A program made the position numbers and the translations under genes. From Alphaproteobacteria bacterium (GTDB lineage: Bacteria > Pseudomonadota > Alphaproteobacteria > Micropepsales > Micropepsaceae), in NCBI GenBank assembly GCA_019508105.1, contig JAEKMB010000294.1, positions 1-8,434 of the forward strand: 8,434 nucleotides of DNA, written 5' to 3'. Within the stretch, counting starts at the first letter, position 1; every line of letters begins with the position of its first letter. The notes under the pieces were generated by a model, which had not been told where the DNA came from, searched no databases, and saw only the letters and a list, made by a program, of their open reading frames with translations. Shown here piece after piece: positions 1 to 5,438 of the stretch.

Positions 1-7
1 TCAAATC

Positions 8-38
8 TTCGACAACCGAGCCTCAAGCCTGTAATAAA
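8..38 (+). promoter_or_regulatory. Possible promoter of the ccm operon
   Basis: A TTCGAC hexamer at 8-13 could be a -35 element. An AT-rich run at 32-38 (TAATAAA) could hold a -10 element, with a long spacer of 18-19 bases. Initiation from this -10 would fall on or within a base or two of the ccmA ATG at 44, and no Shine-Dalgarno sequence is visible before that ATG. Both hexamers match the sigma-70 consensus poorly, so the call is weak. The true promoter may lie left of the window. Confidence 0.25.
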
Positions 39-43
39 TCCCC

Positions 44-646
44 ATGATTTCGTCTCTTACCGCCGAGAACCTTGCCTGCGCGCGCGGCGACAGGGTGCTG
101 TTCGAAGATCTGTCCTTTCGCGTGCATGCCGGACAGGCGCTGGCGGTGGAGGGTGCCAACGGCGTCGGCAAGACGTCGCTGCTGCGCCTGATCGCGGGCT
201 TTCTCATCCCCACGGCCGGCCGCCTGGTGGTACAGGACGCCGGTGGTGAAAGCGACGATGCCGAGGCGCGCGGCAAGAAGATCGGCTGGCTGGGCCACCA
301 GGACGGCCTCAAGCCGCAACTGACGGTGGCCGAGCAACTGGCTTTCTGGGCGGCGCTCTATCGCGGCACCGCGGACCCGGGCGTGCTGGCCGAGGTCGGG
401 CTGGCGCGCCAGGCGGAATTGCCCTGCCGCTATCTCAGCGCCGGCCAGAAGCGCCGGCTGGCGCTGGCGCGGCTCTTGGTGTCGCAGCGGCCCCTCTGGC
501 TGCTGGATGAGCCCTTCGCCGCCCTGGACAGTTCGGGACAGGCGCTGGTTGCCCAGGTGATGGCCCGCCATTGCGGCCAGGGCGGCATCATCATCGCCGC
601 CACCCATGAGCCTTTGGGGCTCGCCAATGAAAGCCTGAAGCTGTGA
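44..646 (+). CDS. ccmA: CcmA, haem-exporter ATP-binding subunit (cytochrome c maturation)
   Basis: ATPase of the CcmABCD complex. ATP hydrolysis on the cytoplasmic face is known to drive release of haem-loaded CcmE from CcmC rather than simple haem export. The 200-residue length is normal for CcmA. All ABC motifs are visible: Walker A GANGVGKT at 37-44, a Q-loop glutamine near 86 (GHQDGLKPQ), signature LSAGQKRR at 131-138, Walker B LWLLDEP at 151-157, D-loop AALD at 159-162 and the switch histidine in ATHEP at 188. The LSAGQKRR form of the signature is typical of CcmA. An in-frame TAA at 35-37 makes the ATG at 44 the earliest possible start; it has no obvious ribosome binding site. The stop overlaps the start of the next gene (GTGA at 643-646), so the two are probably translationally coupled. 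Confidence 0.96.
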   Translation: MISSLTAENLACARGDRVLFEDLSFRVHAGQALAVEGANGVGKTSLLRLIAGFLIPTAGRLVVQDAGGESDDAEARGKKIGWLGHQDGLKPQLTVAEQLAFWAALYRGTADPGVLAEVGLARQAELPCRYLSAGQKRRLALARLLVSQRPLWLLDEPFAALDSSGQALVAQVMARHCGQGGIIIAATHEPLGLANESLKL

Positions 647-1962
647 GCCCCTTCTTCACCTTGCTCGCACGCGATGTCCGGCTGGCCGCCCGCAGCGGCG
701 GCAGCGCCTTTCTTGCTCTGTCCTTCTTCGCCCTGGTCGCCACCCTGGTGCCGCTGGGGGTGGGTGCAGACCTGCGCCTGCTGGCGCGAGTGGGCGGCGG
801 CGTCTTGTGGGTGGGCGCCGTGCTGGCGGCGCTGCTGTCGCTGGACCGGCTGTTCCAGGGCGATTTCGAGGATGGCAGTTTGGACCTGATTGCCCTGTCG
901 CCGCTGCCGCTGGAGTTGACCGCCCTGGCCAAGATGCTGGCGCACTGGCTGTCCACCGGCGCGGCCCTCACCTTGTTGTCGCCGCTGCTGGCGCTGCTGT
1001 TCAACCTGCCACCTGCGGCCATCCTGACCCTGTTCCTGTCGCTGCTCCTGGGCACCCCGGCGGTCAGCGCCATCGGCGCCATTGGTGCCAGCCTGACGCT
1101 CTCCTTGAAGCGCGGCGGCCTGATCCTGCCCCTGATCATCCTGCCGCTCTTGTCGCCCGCCGTGATTTTCGGGGCGGGCGCGGTATCCCTGACCCTGGAC
1201 CGGCTGGCAGCGGACGGCGCCTTAAGTCTGCTGGCGGCTTTTTCCGCGGGCGCGGTGCTGCTAAGTCCCTTTGCGGCGGCGGCTTCCATGCGCCTGTCGA
1301 ACCTGGTGCTGCCCATCACGGCTGTGGCCACGGCGCTTTGCCTGGGCGTTGGCCTCTATCTTGGCTTCACCGTGCCGCCCGATTACCAGCAGGGCTCGAC
1401 TGTCCTGCTGCTCTTCATCCATGTCCCCGCCGATGTGGCGGCGGAGGCCGCCTATGGCGCCATCGCGCTCTGCTCGCTTCTGTCGCTGGTCTGGCGCCAT
1501 CCCTTGTCCGACATCGCGGCCCGCGCCGCGGCGCCGTTTGGCGCGGTGTTCACAGCGTTGGGGCTGATCACCGGCGCGCTATGGGGCAAGCCGATGTGGG
1601 GCACTTATTGGGTGTGGGATGCGCGGCTCACCAGCTTCCTGCTGCTGCTGTTTCTCTATTTCGGCTATATGGCGCTGTGGAACGCCATCGAGGATGAAAC
1701 CCGCGCCGCCCGCGCCGCCGCCATCCTGGCGCTGGTGGGGCTGGTCAATATTCCCATCATCAAATTCTCGGTGGAATGGTGGAGCACCTTGCATCAGGGC
1801 GAAAGCATCGTCTCGGGCAAGATTGCGCCGGTCTATCTGTGGCCGCTGCTGATCATGATGCTGGGCTATATGCTGCTGTTCGTTTCGCTCTGGATGCTGC
1901 GCATCCGCACCGTGATACTGGAGCGCCGCGCCCGTACCCTGATGCAGGGAGGCGCGGCATGA
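643..1962 (+). CDS. ccmBC: CcmB-CcmC fusion: haem-exporter permease joined to the haem-handling protein
   Basis: This one uninterrupted 439-residue frame carries two normally separate subunits. Residues 1 to about 219 match CcmB, the permease partner of CcmA: a basic N-terminus, the segment FQGDFEDGSLDLIALSPLPL at 71-90, several hydrophobic helices and the usual CcmB end SPFAAAASMRLS at 208-219. From about 220 to the end it matches CcmC, which binds haem at the periplasmic face and passes it to CcmE. The CcmC marks are the PPDYQQG segment at 245-251, haem-ligand histidine 260 in HVP, the tryptophan-rich WWD domain at 314-328 (WGKPMWGTYWVWDAR), and the second ligand histidine 384 in TLHQ. Compared with E. 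coli CcmC, about 20 N-terminal residues are missing; the first CcmC membrane helix remains. About 12 membrane helices are expected. The start is GTG at 643, overlapping the ccmA stop. An internal ATG at 1288 near the junction could in principle start a separate CcmC, but has no clear ribosome binding site. Confidence 0.93.
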   Translation: MSPFFTLLARDVRLAARSGGSAFLALSFFALVATLVPLGVGADLRLLARVGGGVLWVGAVLAALLSLDRLFQGDFEDGSLDLIALSPLPLELTALAKMLAHWLSTGAALTLLSPLLALLFNLPPAAILTLFLSLLLGTPAVSAIGAIGASLTLSLKRGGLILPLIILPLLSPAVIFGAGAVSLTLDRLAADGALSLLAAFSAGAVLLSPFAAAASMRLSNLVLPITAVATALCLGVGLYLGFTVPPDYQQGSTVLLLFIHVPADVAAEAAYGAIALCSLLSLVWRHPLSDIAARAAAPFGAVFTALGLITGALWGKPMWGTYWVWDARLTSFLLLLFLYFGYMALWNAIEDETRAARAAAILALVGLVNIPIIKFSVEWWSTLHQGESIVSGKIAPVYLWPLLIMMLGYMLLFVSLWMLRIRTVILERRARTLMQGGAA

Positions 1963-2102
1963 ATTTCGATCTGGGCCCTTACGGTGTCTATATCTGGCCC
2001 GCTTACGGGATTTCCGCGCTGGCGCTGATCGGTATCACCCTGTGGAGCGTGATCGGCTGGTACAAGGCCAAGGCCGCCCTGGCCAAGCTGGAACAGAAAT
2101 GA
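1959..2102 (+). CDS. ccmD: CcmD, small membrane subunit of the haem exporter
   Basis: This is a 47-residue protein with one membrane helix (about residues 13-34) and a basic, charged C-terminal tail (YKAKAALAKLEQK). CcmD stabilises the CcmC/CcmE/CcmAB assembly and is needed for release of haem-loaded CcmE. The N-terminal GPYGVYIWPAYGISAL at 6-21 is the family's recognisable conserved region, with the aromatic-rich YIWPAYG core. Its ATG overlaps the stop of the preceding gene (ATGA at 1959-1962) and its own stop overlaps the next start (ATGA at 2099-2102). Its position between ccmC and ccmG is the classical order. A longer in-frame extension to 1776 is open but lies inside the ccmC coding region, so it is discounted. 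Confidence 0.9.
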   Translation: MNFDLGPYGVYIWPAYGISALALIGITLWSVIGWYKAKAALAKLEQK

Positions 2103-2641
2103 AGCGCTGGGTGTTCATTGCCCCCGTCGCCGCTTTCGCGGTGCTGGCTTTCTTCCTGTTCCGCAGCCTGTGGTCGCCGGCGCCGGACCTGGTGCCTTCG
2201 GCGCTTTTGAACAAGCCGGCGCCACGCCTGGTCCTGCCGGGACTGGATGCCCAGAGCGCCGCCTTCACCCCTGCGGACCTCGCCGGCGGCCATGTCAGTG
2301 TGATCAATGTCTTTGCCTCCTGGTGCGCCCCCTGCCGCACCGAGACCGGCCAGCTCGCCCGCTTGAGCCGCATGCCGGGGGTGGCCCTGTACGGGCTGAC
2401 GCAAAAAGACAAGCCCGAGGCCACCCGCGCCTTTCTCGATGAGGTGGGCAATCCCTTCGCCCGCATCGCCCGCGATGATGACGGCCGCGCCTCCATCGAA
2501 TGGGGCGTCTATGGCGTGCCGGAGACCTATGTGGTGGATGGGCGCGGCATCATCCGCCTGAAATATGTCGGGCCGCTCAGCGATGCCGCCCTGGCGCGTG
2601 AACTGATCCCCGCCATCAAGGCTGCCCAGGCCAATCCGTAG
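2099..2641 (+). CDS. ccmG: CcmG/DsbE, periplasmic thioredoxin-like protein of cytochrome c maturation
   Basis: This membrane-anchored thiol:disulfide oxidoreductase keeps the haem-binding cysteines of apocytochrome c reduced, or resolves their mixed disulfides, before haem ligation. The 180 residues begin with one uncleaved signal-anchor helix (about 4-22), then a thioredoxin fold facing the periplasm. The redox motif is WCAPC, with cysteines at 76 and 79. The family's GVYGVPET segment at 136-143 carries the cis-proline, and the strand VVDGRGIIRLKYVGPL follows. QKDKPEATRAFLDEVGNPF at 102-120 matches the KD...LGNP region of E. coli CcmG. The start at 2099 was chosen because it overlaps the ccmD stop (ATGA) and leads straight into the membrane anchor. 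A longer in-frame start at 2042 lies inside ccmD and would add a polar, non-signal leader. Confidence 0.93.
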   Translation: MKRWVFIAPVAAFAVLAFFLFRSLWSPAPDLVPSALLNKPAPRLVLPGLDAQSAAFTPADLAGGHVSVINVFASWCAPCRTETGQLARLSRMPGVALYGLTQKDKPEATRAFLDEVGNPFARIARDDDGRASIEWGVYGVPETYVVDGRGIIRLKYVGPLSDAALARELIPAIKAAQANP

Positions 2642-2651
2642 AAGCCGGACC

Positions 2652-2667
2652 GTAACCTTTTGCTAAC
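2652..2667 (+). promoter_or_regulatory. CtrA-like direct repeat upstream of the small ORF
   Basis: The sequence GTAA-CCTTTTG-CTAAC places two TAACC half-sites 11 bases apart, one helical turn. The alphaproteobacterial cell-cycle regulator CtrA is known to bind TTAA-N7-TTAAC; here spacing and seven of nine fixed bases agree, with the first T of each half-site replaced. The site lies 38 bases before the ATG at 2690, where a promoter-proximal site for that gene could sit. A chance match is quite possible. Confidence 0.3.
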
Positions 2668-2689
2668 CCTGTTTTGGCAGGGTGGCGGG

Positions 2690-2932
2690 ATGCAAGTCAG
2701 CGCCACGTTGATCGCCGCCCAGCAGGCCGCCCGTGAGGCGCGCGCCCGGTTGCAGGTGCCGCAAGCGCCTCAGCAGACGGGCTTCGCCGCCGCGCTGGAA
2801 AAGACCAGCGGGGTCGCATCGACTTTTGCGGCCCTGCCGCTGAAGCAGACCGTCGCGCCCCAGGCGGTCCAGCAACCTGCATCGGCGCAGCCGTCCGGCC
2901 GGTTGGGTCAGCACATCGATATTACGGTTTAA
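2690..2932 (+). CDS. Small hypothetical protein (80 residues)
   Basis: I do not recognise this protein. It begins MQVSATLIAAQQAAREARARL, an amphipathic Ala/Arg/Gln-rich stretch likely to be helical. A segment GFAAALEKTSG (about 32-42) follows, then a Gln/Ala/Pro-rich low-complexity linker (QTVAPQAVQQPASAQPSG), and it ends in a polar RLGQHIDITV. There is no signal peptide, membrane helix, cysteine pair or catalytic motif. The ATG at 2690 is preceded by AGGGTGG at 2679-2685, a reasonable ribosome binding site; a TTG at 2660 in the same frame would overlap the CtrA-like repeat and is less likely. It lies 48 bases after ccmG on the same strand and could be co-transcribed or have its own promoter. 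The ordered start and end around a soft linker suggest a real protein, but function is unknown. Confidence 0.6.
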   Translation: MQVSATLIAAQQAAREARARLQVPQAPQQTGFAAALEKTSGVASTFAALPLKQTVAPQAVQQPASAQPSGRLGQHIDITV

Positions 2933-2935
2933 CTC

Positions 2936-2975
2936 GGTGTCATGGCCCGCAAATGCGGGCCACCCAGGTGACACC
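2936..2975. repeat. REP-like palindrome, copy 1, after the small ORF
   Basis: This is a two-part hairpin: outer stem GGTGTCA (2936-2942) with TGACACC (2969-2975), and inner stem GGCCCGC (2944-2950) with GCGGGCC (2955-2961) around an AAAT loop. The bases ACCCAGG (2962-2968) bulge out on one side. It begins four bases after the stop of the small ORF. No T-run follows, so it would be a transcript-end stabiliser or Rho-assisted stop rather than a classical intrinsic terminator. Its inner part recurs in inverted orientation at 3037-3065. Confidence 0.75.
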
Positions 2976-3036
2976 TCCCGGATACCTGATGGTTCGCGTC
3001 GATATTTCGATTGTCGATGGTTCAGCTTATCCCAAC

Positions 3037-3065
3037 TGGGTGGCCCGCACTCCGGCGGGCCATGA
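3037..3065. repeat. REP-like palindrome, copy 2, after marR
   Basis: Stem GGCCCGC (3042-3048) pairs with GCGGGCC (3055-3061) around an ACTCCG loop. Read on the minus strand, the arms TCATGGCCCGC and GCGGGCCACCCAG are identical to those of copy 1; only the loop differs. The outer stem of copy 1 is missing here. It starts 11 bases beyond the marR stop, so each copy has the same orientation relative to the gene it follows. Such paired, inverted palindromes resemble REP/BIME elements. Confidence 0.72.
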
Positions 3066-3076
3066 CAAGCAGGGAA

Positions 3077-3592
3077 CTACCCGCCGATCTTCCTGCGCCG
3101 GACATTGCGGCGGGCGGGCCTGGTGCCGTCGCCGTTAAGCTGTTCGGCGGCCTGGGCGATCTGGGACAGGGCTTTGACGAATTTCTGGCGTTCCGGCTGG
3201 GGCAGGGCCTCCAAAAGGGCCCGTTCGGCCCGGTCGGCGGCATTGCGCGCACCCCGCAAGGCCTTGCGGCCGGACGGGCTGATGGCCACGGCGTTGGCGC
3301 GCTGGTCTTCCTCGGTACGCTCGCGCGATAACAGACCTTTTTCCAGCATCCGCCGCACCATCTCCGCCAGAGTGGAACGATCAATGCCGGTGATCTCCAC
3401 CAACGCGGTCTGGCTGACGCCGTCATTCTGTTCCAGCGCGCACAGCAAGGTGAACTGCTGCTTGGTCAGCTCCTTGGCCCCGGCTTCGCGCGCATAGAGG
3501 TCGCCATAGAATTGCTGGCAGCGGCGGATCAGGTGAGAGGGCGCTTCGGAAAGGTCAAAACCATTTCCCGGTCTGCGCTGCCCCTTCATCAT
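3077..3592 (-). CDS. MarR-family transcriptional regulator
   Basis: A DNA-binding winged helix-turn-helix protein, probably a homodimer. Residue positions here count from the chosen start. The region LTKQQFTLLCALEQNDGVSQ (about 42-61) leads into the recognition helix part TGIDRSTLAEMVRRMLEKGLL and the wing RERTEEDQRANAVAISPSG, the standard MarR order. Helices at both ends (QRRPGNGFDLSEAPSHLIRR; ERALLEALPQPERQKFVKAL) would form the dimer interface. The tail is strongly basic (RPARRNVRRRKIGG). I chose the ATG at 3592 because AGGGG lies six bases upstream; an ATG directly after it, or the GTG at 3616 (eight residues longer), is also possible. It is transcribed alone, converging on the ccm side. 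Its target and ligand cannot be read from the sequence; no efflux or degradation gene adjoins it. Confidence 0.9.
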   Translation of the reverse strand: MMKGQRRPGNGFDLSEAPSHLIRRCQQFYGDLYAREAGAKELTKQQFTLLCALEQNDGVSQTALVEITGIDRSTLAEMVRRMLEKGLLSRERTEEDQRANAVAISPSGRKALRGARNAADRAERALLEALPQPERQKFVKALSQIAQAAEQLNGDGTRPARRNVRRRKIGG

Positions 3593-3684
3593 CCACGACC
3601 CCTGCTCTTGCTCCACCGGTGCGCTGCCATCAATCGGGTCCCGTCTTCGGGTTACATCGAAAGGCGCTGCGGTCCGGAAGGCGA

Positions 3685-3713
3685 GTTAAAACGGTTTTGC
3701 GCGCCGATGTCCA
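3685..3713 (-). promoter_or_regulatory. Candidate marR promoter
   Basis: On the minus strand, TGGACA (3713-3708, five of six bases of TTGACA) is followed after 17 bases by TTTAAC (3690-3685, four of six of TATAAT). Initiation near 3678 would leave a leader of about 60-90 bases before marR, depending on its start. It is the best sigma-70-like pair I found by eye upstream of marR. Confidence 0.4.
3688..3698. promoter_or_regulatory. Palindrome overlapping the marR promoter, possible operator
   Basis: The sequence AAAAC-G-GTTTT is a perfect 11-base inverted repeat with a single central base. It overlaps the candidate -10 element and part of the spacer. MarR-family proteins often repress their own genes from short palindromes in this position, so autoregulation is plausible. 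The repeat is short, and occupancy by this MarR protein is only an inference. Confidence 0.3.
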
Positions 3714-3887
3714 TGCGCAAATTTTCGATTTCTTGTCTTTGCAAATCGCACGCGATGTGATCCGCCCTCAGCCCTGTACGTATTGGACGGTTCATTCCCA
3801 TGTGGTTTGTCGCGCGGGGCACAATGCTTGGTATGCCGCGCAGCAGCCGGGCCATACATCATCTGCCAATGTTTCTAAGAAGATAGT

Positions 3888-3907
3888 CCCCGCGTTCCTC
3901 CGCGGGG
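3888..3907 (-). terminator. Terminator of the dapF-mtaB-ftsY-ispZ operon
   Basis: A seven-base GC stem, CCCCGCG (3888-3894) with CGCGGGG (3901-3907), closes a six-base loop. It begins four bases past the ispZ stop on the minus strand. The bases following on that strand, ACTATCTTCTTAG, are T-rich but not an unbroken T-run, so termination may be partial. Confidence 0.65.
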
Positions 3908-3911
3908 CGCA

Positions 3912-4481
3912 TCATTGTTGCGCGTTTTTGCCGCCGCCGGCATCGGGTGCCTGATGTTTTATCACAAGCCGGGTCTGTGCGAGCGCGAACAGGAAGATCA
4001 GGGGGATGATGCCCCAGACCTTGAAAGACACCCAGACATCATCCGAGGTGTTGCGCCATACCGCTTCATTGACGGCGGCCAGAGCCAGGAAGAAGCCGCC
4101 CCAACGCCAGGTCAATTGGCGCCAGCCGCTCTCGGTGAGATCGAAGGCCTGGGCGAAAACATATTTGATGAAAAGACGATTGAAGATCAGACCACCCAGC
4201 AGGATCGCGCCGAAAAAAGAATAGATGATGGTGACCTTCACCTTGAGGAAAGTCTTGTTCTCCAGATAGAGCGTGAGGCCGCCGAAGATCAGCACCATCA
4301 CCGCGGTGAAAAGCGGCATGGGCGAGATTTTTTTCTCGATGGTGTAGCCCAGCGCCAACGAGACGCAGATCGCCGCCATGAAGGCGCCGGTGGCGACGAA
4401 AAAGCCGCCCCATTTAAAGGCCGCAAAGAAGATCAGAAGAGGCCCCAGGTCGAGGGCCAGCCGGCGTATCTGCGGATTCAT
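3912..4481 (-). CDS. ispZ: YciB/IspZ family inner-membrane (septation-linked) protein
   Basis: A 189-residue membrane protein of the YciB/IspZ (intracellular septation protein A) family, linked by studies in enteric bacteria to cell-envelope synthesis and division; its biochemical role is not established. About six hydrophobic segments are visible, near 11-24, 28-46, 56-73, 86-103, 125-143 and 153-172. Family landmarks include LTLYLENKTFLKVKVTIIY at 69-87, the RWGGFFLALAAVNEAVW stretch at 126-142, and the VWVSFKVWGIIPLIFLFAL region at 149-167. The C-terminus is short and polar (APDAGGGKNAQQ). Its ATG overlaps the ftsY stop (ATGA on the minus strand, 4481-4478), making it the last gene of the dapF-mtaB-ftsY operon. 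The name follows the family; a direct role in septation here is not shown. Confidence 0.92.
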   Translation of the reverse strand: MNPQIRRLALDLGPLLIFFAAFKWGGFFVATGAFMAAICVSLALGYTIEKKISPMPLFTAVMVLIFGGLTLYLENKTFLKVKVTIIYSFFGAILLGGLIFNRLFIKYVFAQAFDLTESGWRQLTWRWGGFFLALAAVNEAVWRNTSDDVWVSFKVWGIIPLIFLFALAQTRLVIKHQAPDAGGGKNAQQ

Positions 4482-5425
4482 GCCACTGCCTTACTATTGC
4501 GGTCCGCGCCCACCAATGCCCGGGCAAAATCATCGGCCTGGAAAGGCTGCAAATCGTCCTCGCCTTCGCCCACCCCGATATAATGCACCGGCAGGCCGAA
4601 ACGCCCCGCCAGCGCCACCAGGATGCCGCCCTTGGCGGTGCCGTCGAGCTTGGTCATGATCAGGCCGGTCACCGGAACCGAGGCCGAAAAGGCCTCCACC
4701 TGACGAAGCGCGTTCTGGCCGGTGGTGGCGTCCAGCACCAGGAGCACGGCATGGGGGGCGGTCGCGTCCAGCTTCTTGATGACCCGGGCGATCTTCTCCA
4801 GTTCGGCCATCAGGCCGGTCTTGTTCTGCAGCCGTCCCGCCGTATCGATCAGCAGGACGTCGCTGCCATTGGCGCGCGCCTTTTCCAGCGCCTCGAAGGC
4901 CAGCCCCGCGGCGTCGCCGCCGGCCCTGGTGGCGACAAATTCGGCGCGGGCCCTCTCGGCCCAAACCCGCAACTGCTCGATGGCGGCGGCGCGGAAGGTA
5001 TCGCCCGCCGCTAAGGTCACCTTGGCGCCTTCCTCGGCCAGTCGCTTGGCCAATTTGCCGATAGTGGTGGTCTTGCCGGTGCCGTTGACCCCCGCCACCA
5101 GGATCACGAAAGGCTTCTTGCCGTCTTCCACCCGCAAGGGCTGCTGGAGGGGGGCGAGCAGGGCGGCGATTTCCCCGGCCAGCACCGCTTTGAGTTCGGC
5201 ACCGGAAATTTCTGCGTCATAGCGGTTCCTGGCCACCGCCGCGGCGATCTTGGCGGCTTGGCCTGCGCCCATGTCGGCGCGGATCAGGGCTTCTTCCAGC
5301 TCCGCCACGGCGGCGGCATCTAGTTTCTTCCGGGTCAGGATCTCGCCCAGCCCGGTCTTGGCCAGGCCGGTCTTGAGACGGTCAAAGAAAGTGGGGGGCG
5401 GCGGCGCTTCGCCAAATGTCCTCAT
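4478..5425 (-). CDS. ftsY: FtsY, signal recognition particle receptor GTPase
   Basis: SRP receptor that docks ribosome-nascent chain-SRP complexes at the inner membrane; with Ffh it forms the reciprocally activated GTPase pair that hands membrane proteins to SecYEG. The 315 residues carry an N domain (about 12-95) and the G domain: GVNGTGKT at 112-119 (G1), GDTFRAAA at 141-148, DTAGR at 194-198 (G3), TKLDGTAKGG at 258-267 (G4) and GVGEGEDDLQPF at 284-295 (closing motif, typical of FtsY rather than Ffh). The acidic A domain found in E. coli is absent, leaving only a short proline-rich leader (EAPPPPTFF), as in many compact FtsY proteins; membrane contact is probably through the N-terminal helix. 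It begins 13 bases after the mtaB stop, with only a weak GATGAG-like binding site, and its stop overlaps ispZ. Confidence 0.97.
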   Translation of the reverse strand: MRTFGEAPPPPTFFDRLKTGLAKTGLGEILTRKKLDAAAVAELEEALIRADMGAGQAAKIAAAVARNRYDAEISGAELKAVLAGEIAALLAPLQQPLRVEDGKKPFVILVAGVNGTGKTTTIGKLAKRLAEEGAKVTLAAGDTFRAAAIEQLRVWAERARAEFVATRAGGDAAGLAFEALEKARANGSDVLLIDTAGRLQNKTGLMAELEKIARVIKKLDATAPHAVLLVLDATTGQNALRQVEAFSASVPVTGLIMTKLDGTAKGGILVALAGRFGLPVHYIGVGEGEDDLQPFQADDFARALVGADRNSKAVA

Positions 5426-5438
5426 GGCAAAAATCTCA

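Larger units (their letters stand above)
3617..3911. other. Intergenic region between ispZ and marR, no gene recognised
   Basis: This stretch of about 295 bases holds the candidate marR promoter with its palindrome (3685-3713) and the ispZ terminator (3888-3907). A looser inverted pair, GCAAA near 3717-3721 and TTTGC at 3738-3742, lies just upstream of the promoter. It is noticeably more AT-rich than its surroundings in places (3715-3750). Short open frames cross it on both strands but none has a good start signal, a recognisable motif or protein-like composition. I see no tRNA, riboswitch or mobile element. Confidence 0.6.

Noticed and set aside
591..1331. A 246-codon minus-strand frame opposite ccmB
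   Set aside because: Its Ser/Arg/Ala-rich translation mirrors the codon pattern of the opposite gene; there is no motif, start signal or room for an operon partner.
807..1697. A 296-codon frame on the plus strand inside the CcmB-CcmC gene
   Set aside because: It is out of frame with a clearly conserved protein, and its translation is Arg/Pro/Gly-rich without a domain. It is a frame shadow.
2663..2974. A minus-strand frame with a GWPAFAGHD-like peptide antisense to the small ORF
   Set aside because: That peptide is simply the translation of palindrome copy 1, and the rest is antisense to the plus-strand ORF, which has the better start signal.
2988..3023. A short direct repeat (GATGGTTC twice) and CGAT-rich bases between the two palindromes
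   Set aside because: It is too short and irregular to call an operator, attachment site or repeat array; no spacer pattern or flanking gene supports more.
3652..3855. A 67-codon minus-strand frame upstream of marR
   Set aside because: It overlaps the candidate marR promoter, lacks a good ribosome binding site and shows no family features.
3619..3954. A 111-codon plus-strand frame across the marR-ispZ gap
   Set aside because: It crosses the operon terminator hairpin and enters the end of ispZ on the other strand; composition is not protein-like.
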